From: an uncultured Bacteroidota bacterium
Lineage (GTDB): Bacteria > Bacteroidota > Rhodothermia > Rhodothermales > UBA10348
NCBI GenBank assembly: GCA_937893205.1
Contig: CALBJU010000422.1
Span: forward strand, 1 to 7,167
Length of the DNA stretch: 7,167 nucleotides
Reading direction: 5' to 3'
Part shown: positions 4,712-7,167 of the stretch, piece after piece
Layout: every line of letters starts with the position of its first letter
Numbering within the stretch: position 1 is the first letter of the stretch
Made by a program: the position numbers and the translations under genes
Notes under the pieces: model-generated
The model's input: the letters and a program-made list of their open reading frames with translations, nothing else
The model's database searches: none
Told to the model about the DNA's origin: nothing

Positions 4712-7140
4712 ACAACGATTCGCAGGTCCAACGATCTCCTGAAAACGGACAGGATCAGCCCGAAGGCTAGAAAAATGAATCCAAACCAGACCAGGGTGAT
4801 GAAGGGTTTTTCGTAGGCTTGCACGACGACCCAATCCTCAGCCGAAACCGGAATCCCCTGGATCGAGAGGTTTATGGATCCAGAGTCCACATTCATCCCG
4901 GTGAAAGCGACGGTAATATTCCAGTCCGTTATCGTGTTCTGAACATATTCGACGTTGCGATCCTTTCCAATCAGATATATCGGGTTCAGTTCACGAACGT
5001 CGCCCGTCGCGAGCTCGGTAAGTCGAATTCGAGCACCTACCGCGACTTCAGTGGAATCGGTCATGAACTGTTCGTCCACATTCAGATCGAACTCCACAAA
5101 TTCAATCAGATAAAGATCGTTTCCGATCAGACTCGAATCGCCTCGAGCGAGCGTCAGCTGTCCACCATCCGTATCTGAATTGAACATCACATTTGGAGAG
5201 ACCGCCACGAAAAGGTCCTTCTCAAAAAACATCTTCACGTCCGGGTGCTGAATCCACTGTCCTCGATTGCTCTCATACACAACGGGCGCCATCTCGAACG
5301 TTCTTCCGTTTGGGTCGGTGAAATCAAGTAGGTACGTGGGAAGCCCGTCTTCATTTGTACCGTGTCCCGTATAGCTTACCACGTATCCCTGTACGCTCCT
5401 TGTTTCCCCGAGCGAGAGGATAAAATTGTCACGACTGTCTCCTAGTTGCGCACCATTTTCACCAATGGCGTTGCTGAGGCCGCTCGACGCTACGATGCCG
5501 AGTACCATGATAGAAAAGCCCACGTGTGTGGCCGATCCTCCGGCCAGTCGGAGATTTCCCCTGGCGATCCGGATGAGCACTTCTCCATTCCCGTAGAGCG
5601 CGAAGAACGCGACAAACACGAGAATCAACATCATCAGATAGGGTCCGTGCTGCGCCCAGGTGTCTGCCAGGGACCCGATGAACCCGGCAGAGTTCAAGGC
5701 TTCCGAGCCACCGGAGGCGTAAACGACGGCCTCTGCCGCCCGATCTCGAAACGGGGTCAGGAAAAACACCGCAATTGTGGACACCGAAGCGAGGACAATA
5801 GGTCGAAAAAGGACCTTGTTGACCGTCTCTACGGTCATTTTATTCCACCAGAAAAGTTGGCCCATCCCCGCGAGGAAAAGGAACGCGATGGTTAGTGGCA
5901 ACGTCCATTTGTTGTAAAATGCGATGGGAACCGTCGATGGACTGTCGCGGAAGAGTCGGCCCATAATGGGGGCGCTCGTTCCAAGTAGAACCACCAGAGC
6001 AACACCCGTGAGAATCATAGCACCCGAGAAAATCATGAACTCCCGAGAGAGTATCTCTGGCTCTTTATCAGGCTTCGGAAGCTCTTTCACTCGGATCGCA
6101 AACAGCCCAAATCCCAGACAGGCCATGAACACGATCCAGATCAGCAGTTGATTGTACAGGCCAAGATCGACGAAGGAATGGACAGAAAAATCACCGAGGA
6201 TTCCACTTCTCGTCAGAAAAGTCGAATACACGATCAGGATGTACGAAAGAATCGTCAGAAACAGAGCCGCTTTATGACTGTGACCAGATCGTTTCTGTAC
6301 GATCATGGTGTGGACAGCGGCTATCGCAATGAGCCAGGGCACGAGCGAAGAGTTTTCCACTGGGTCCCAGGCCCAGTAGCCCCCGAAACTGAGGGTGACA
6401 TACGCCCAGTAGCCGCCTAGAGTGATCCCCACCCCAAGAGCGAGAATGGCAAACAGTGCCCATGGAAGAGCGGGACGGACCCATTCAGTGTATCGACGCT
6501 TCCACAGGGCTGTGATTGCGAATGCGAAGGGTACTATCATCGCAGCGAAGCCCGAGAAGAGGATCGGTGGATGAATGACCATCCAGTAGTTCTGTAGCAG
6601 GTCGTTCAATCCCTGGCCATCCGTCGGAATGATTCCCGCCTGAATCATGGGAGAGGTGGGGAATTTCTCTATGATTGTCGCGAATGGAGAAGATCCAATG
6701 GCGAGCGGGCCAATCTGCAACCCTGCGACCATCGAGATCAGAAAGACCTGGCACAGGGCAATGACTACCATCACCGGCGATTCGTACTCTTTCGCGAACT
6801 TCATCACGGCGAGGCCGACGAAGCAGTTCATCACAATCCAGAGCAGAAATGAACCCTCTTGACCGGCCCAGGTCGATGCGATTAAATAATCCAGTGGCAG
6901 GTCCAGGGACGTGTTTTCCCACACGTAGGCGTACTCAAACGCGTGTGTCACATTCAGATAGGCCAACAGACCAAAACTGACCAACATGCCGATCGTCAGC
7001 ACCCACCACGAGTATCGTCCGATACGCTTCCACTCTCGAACCCGATCGTCCAGCTTCGACGATCGAAGATAAGTCAGTCCGGAAAGTATGCCGGCGACTA
7101 TCGAGATCAGAATCAGAAGCTTACCAATCGTTCCAATCAT
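4693..7140 (-). CDS. ccmF: Cytochrome c maturation haem lyase subunit CcmF
   Basis: The product has 815 residues and about 15 predicted membrane segments, the CcmF topology. Family marks: the WWD haem-handling segment GGYWAYVTLSFGGYWAWDPVENSSLVPWL split around residues 242-270; flanking periplasmic histidines His190 (VIHPPILF) and His321 (GDFSVHSF); and His277 (AAVHTMIV) and His539 (ATHVGFSI), which fit the two membrane histidines that hold the b-type haem in E. coli CcmF. After about residue 555 comes a roughly 215-residue periplasmic domain, then a final membrane helix (778-800) and a basic tail. E. coli CcmF is about 650 residues, so this protein is longer, with much of the extra in the C-terminal periplasmic region. 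Its role is covalent attachment of haem, delivered by CcmE, to CXXCH motifs of apocytochrome c at the outer face of the inner membrane. ATG 7140 is favoured because it overlaps an upstream stop as ATGA, suggesting translational coupling in a ccm operon read leftward. The frame itself remains open to the right edge, so an earlier start is not excluded. Confidence 0.95.
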   Translation of the reverse strand: MIGTIGKLLILISIVAGILSGLTYLRSSKLDDRVREWKRIGRYSWWVLTIGMLVSFGLLAYLNVTHAFEYAYVWENTSLDLPLDYLIASTWAGQEGSFLLWIVMNCFVGLAVMKFAKEYESPVMVVIALCQVFLISMVAGLQIGPLAIGSSPFATIIEKFPTSPMIQAGIIPTDGQGLNDLLQNYWMVIHPPILFSGFAAMIVPFAFAITALWKRRYTEWVRPALPWALFAILALGVGITLGGYWAYVTLSFGGYWAWDPVENSSLVPWLIAIAAVHTMIVQKRSGHSHKAALFLTILSYILIVYSTFLTRSGILGDFSVHSFVDLGLYNQLLIWIVFMACLGFGLFAIRVKELPKPDKEPEILSREFMIFSGAMILTGVALVVLLGTSAPIMGRLFRDSPSTVPIAFYNKWTLPLTIAFLFLAGMGQLFWWNKMTVETVNKVLFRPIVLASVSTIAVFFLTPFRDRAAEAVVYASGGSEALNSAGFIGSLADTWAQHGPYLMMLILVFVAFFALYGNGEVLIRIARGNLRLAGGSATHVGFSIMVLGIVASSGLSNAIGENGAQLGDSRDNFILSLGETRSVQGYVVSYTGHGTNEDGLPTYLLDFTDPNGRTFEMAPVVYESNRGQWIQHPDVKMFFEKDLFVAVSPNVMFNSDTDGGQLTLARGDSSLIGNDLYLIEFVEFDLNVDEQFMTDSTEVAVGARIRLTELATGDVRELNPIYLIGKDRNVEYVQNTITDWNITVAFTGMNVDSGSINLSIQGIPVSAEDWVVVQAYEKPFITLVWFGFIFLAFGLILSVFRRSLDLRIVVKRSNQ

Positions 7141-7167
7141 ATCCGGGATGGAATGTCCAAGGACTGT
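7137..7167 (-). CDS. Last codons of an upstream gene overlapping ccmF (possibly ccmE)
   Basis: On the minus strand one frame from the right edge reads QSLDIPSRI and ends in TGA at 7139-7137, which overlaps the ccmF ATG by two bases. This ATGA overlap is typical of co-translated operon genes. Nine residues are far too few to identify the product; ccmE is suggested only because it often precedes ccmF. This could be a chance frame if ccmF starts further upstream. Confidence 0.35.
   Translation of the reverse strand, partial: QSLDIPSRI

Noticed and set aside
5446..6420. Several plus-strand frames inside ccmF
   Set aside because: They are shadows of the conserved ccmF coding sequence, rich in Arg/Pro/Gly, with no family resemblance.
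1..7167. A previously undescribed multi-gene system
   Set aside because: The genes belong to recognisable, unrelated families (thioredoxin, PD40 lipoprotein, FG-GAP/T9SS, REC-HPt, CcmF), lie on different strands, and show no shared regulation or operon beyond the ccm junction.

Overview
The window looks like a chromosomal piece from a Bacteroidota/Rhodothermota/Balneolota-type bacterium, probably free-living and aerobic. The clearest lineage signal is the C-terminal type IX secretion (T9SS) sorting domain on the FG-GAP protein at 1853-3790. Starts without a clear Shine-Dalgarno, a PD40 propeller lipoprotein, and a system I cytochrome c maturation gene (ccmF) fit this but are less specific. 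There are no IS elements, tRNAs, rRNAs or CRISPR arrays.

Layout. (1) 1-353, minus: 5' part of a thioredoxin-domain protein with a WCGPC active site; it runs off the left edge and resembles the start of a CnoX/YbbN-type thioredoxin-TPR protein. (2) 354-455: AT-rich divergent spacer. (3) 456-1586, plus: TolB/PD40-like beta-propeller lipoprotein, followed by a bulged hairpin and T-run (1639-1686) that should act as a terminator. (4) 1742-3790, plus: FG-GAP/ASPIC propeller protein with a T9SS tail. Its 5' end is defective: protein homology runs upstream of the first usable start (GTG 1853) to a signal-peptide-cleavage-like segment, then meets stops in every frame. (5) 3798-4558, minus: a receiver-HPt phosphorelay protein split into two overlapping frames, one base short. 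(6) 4693-7140, minus: full-length CcmF haem lyase, whose start overlaps the stop of an upstream reading frame in an ATGA arrangement at the right edge.

The two thiol/haem-related genes (thioredoxin and ccmF) are far apart and no joint operon is visible. The FG-GAP gene and the REC-HPt gene are convergent with a 7-bp gap, and both are damaged, while both flanking genes are intact. Either this central stretch is decaying or the assembly has errors here. I do not see a coherent new defence, mobile or biosynthetic system. The items most worth checking are the missing 5' end of the FG-GAP gene and the frameshift in the REC-HPt gene.
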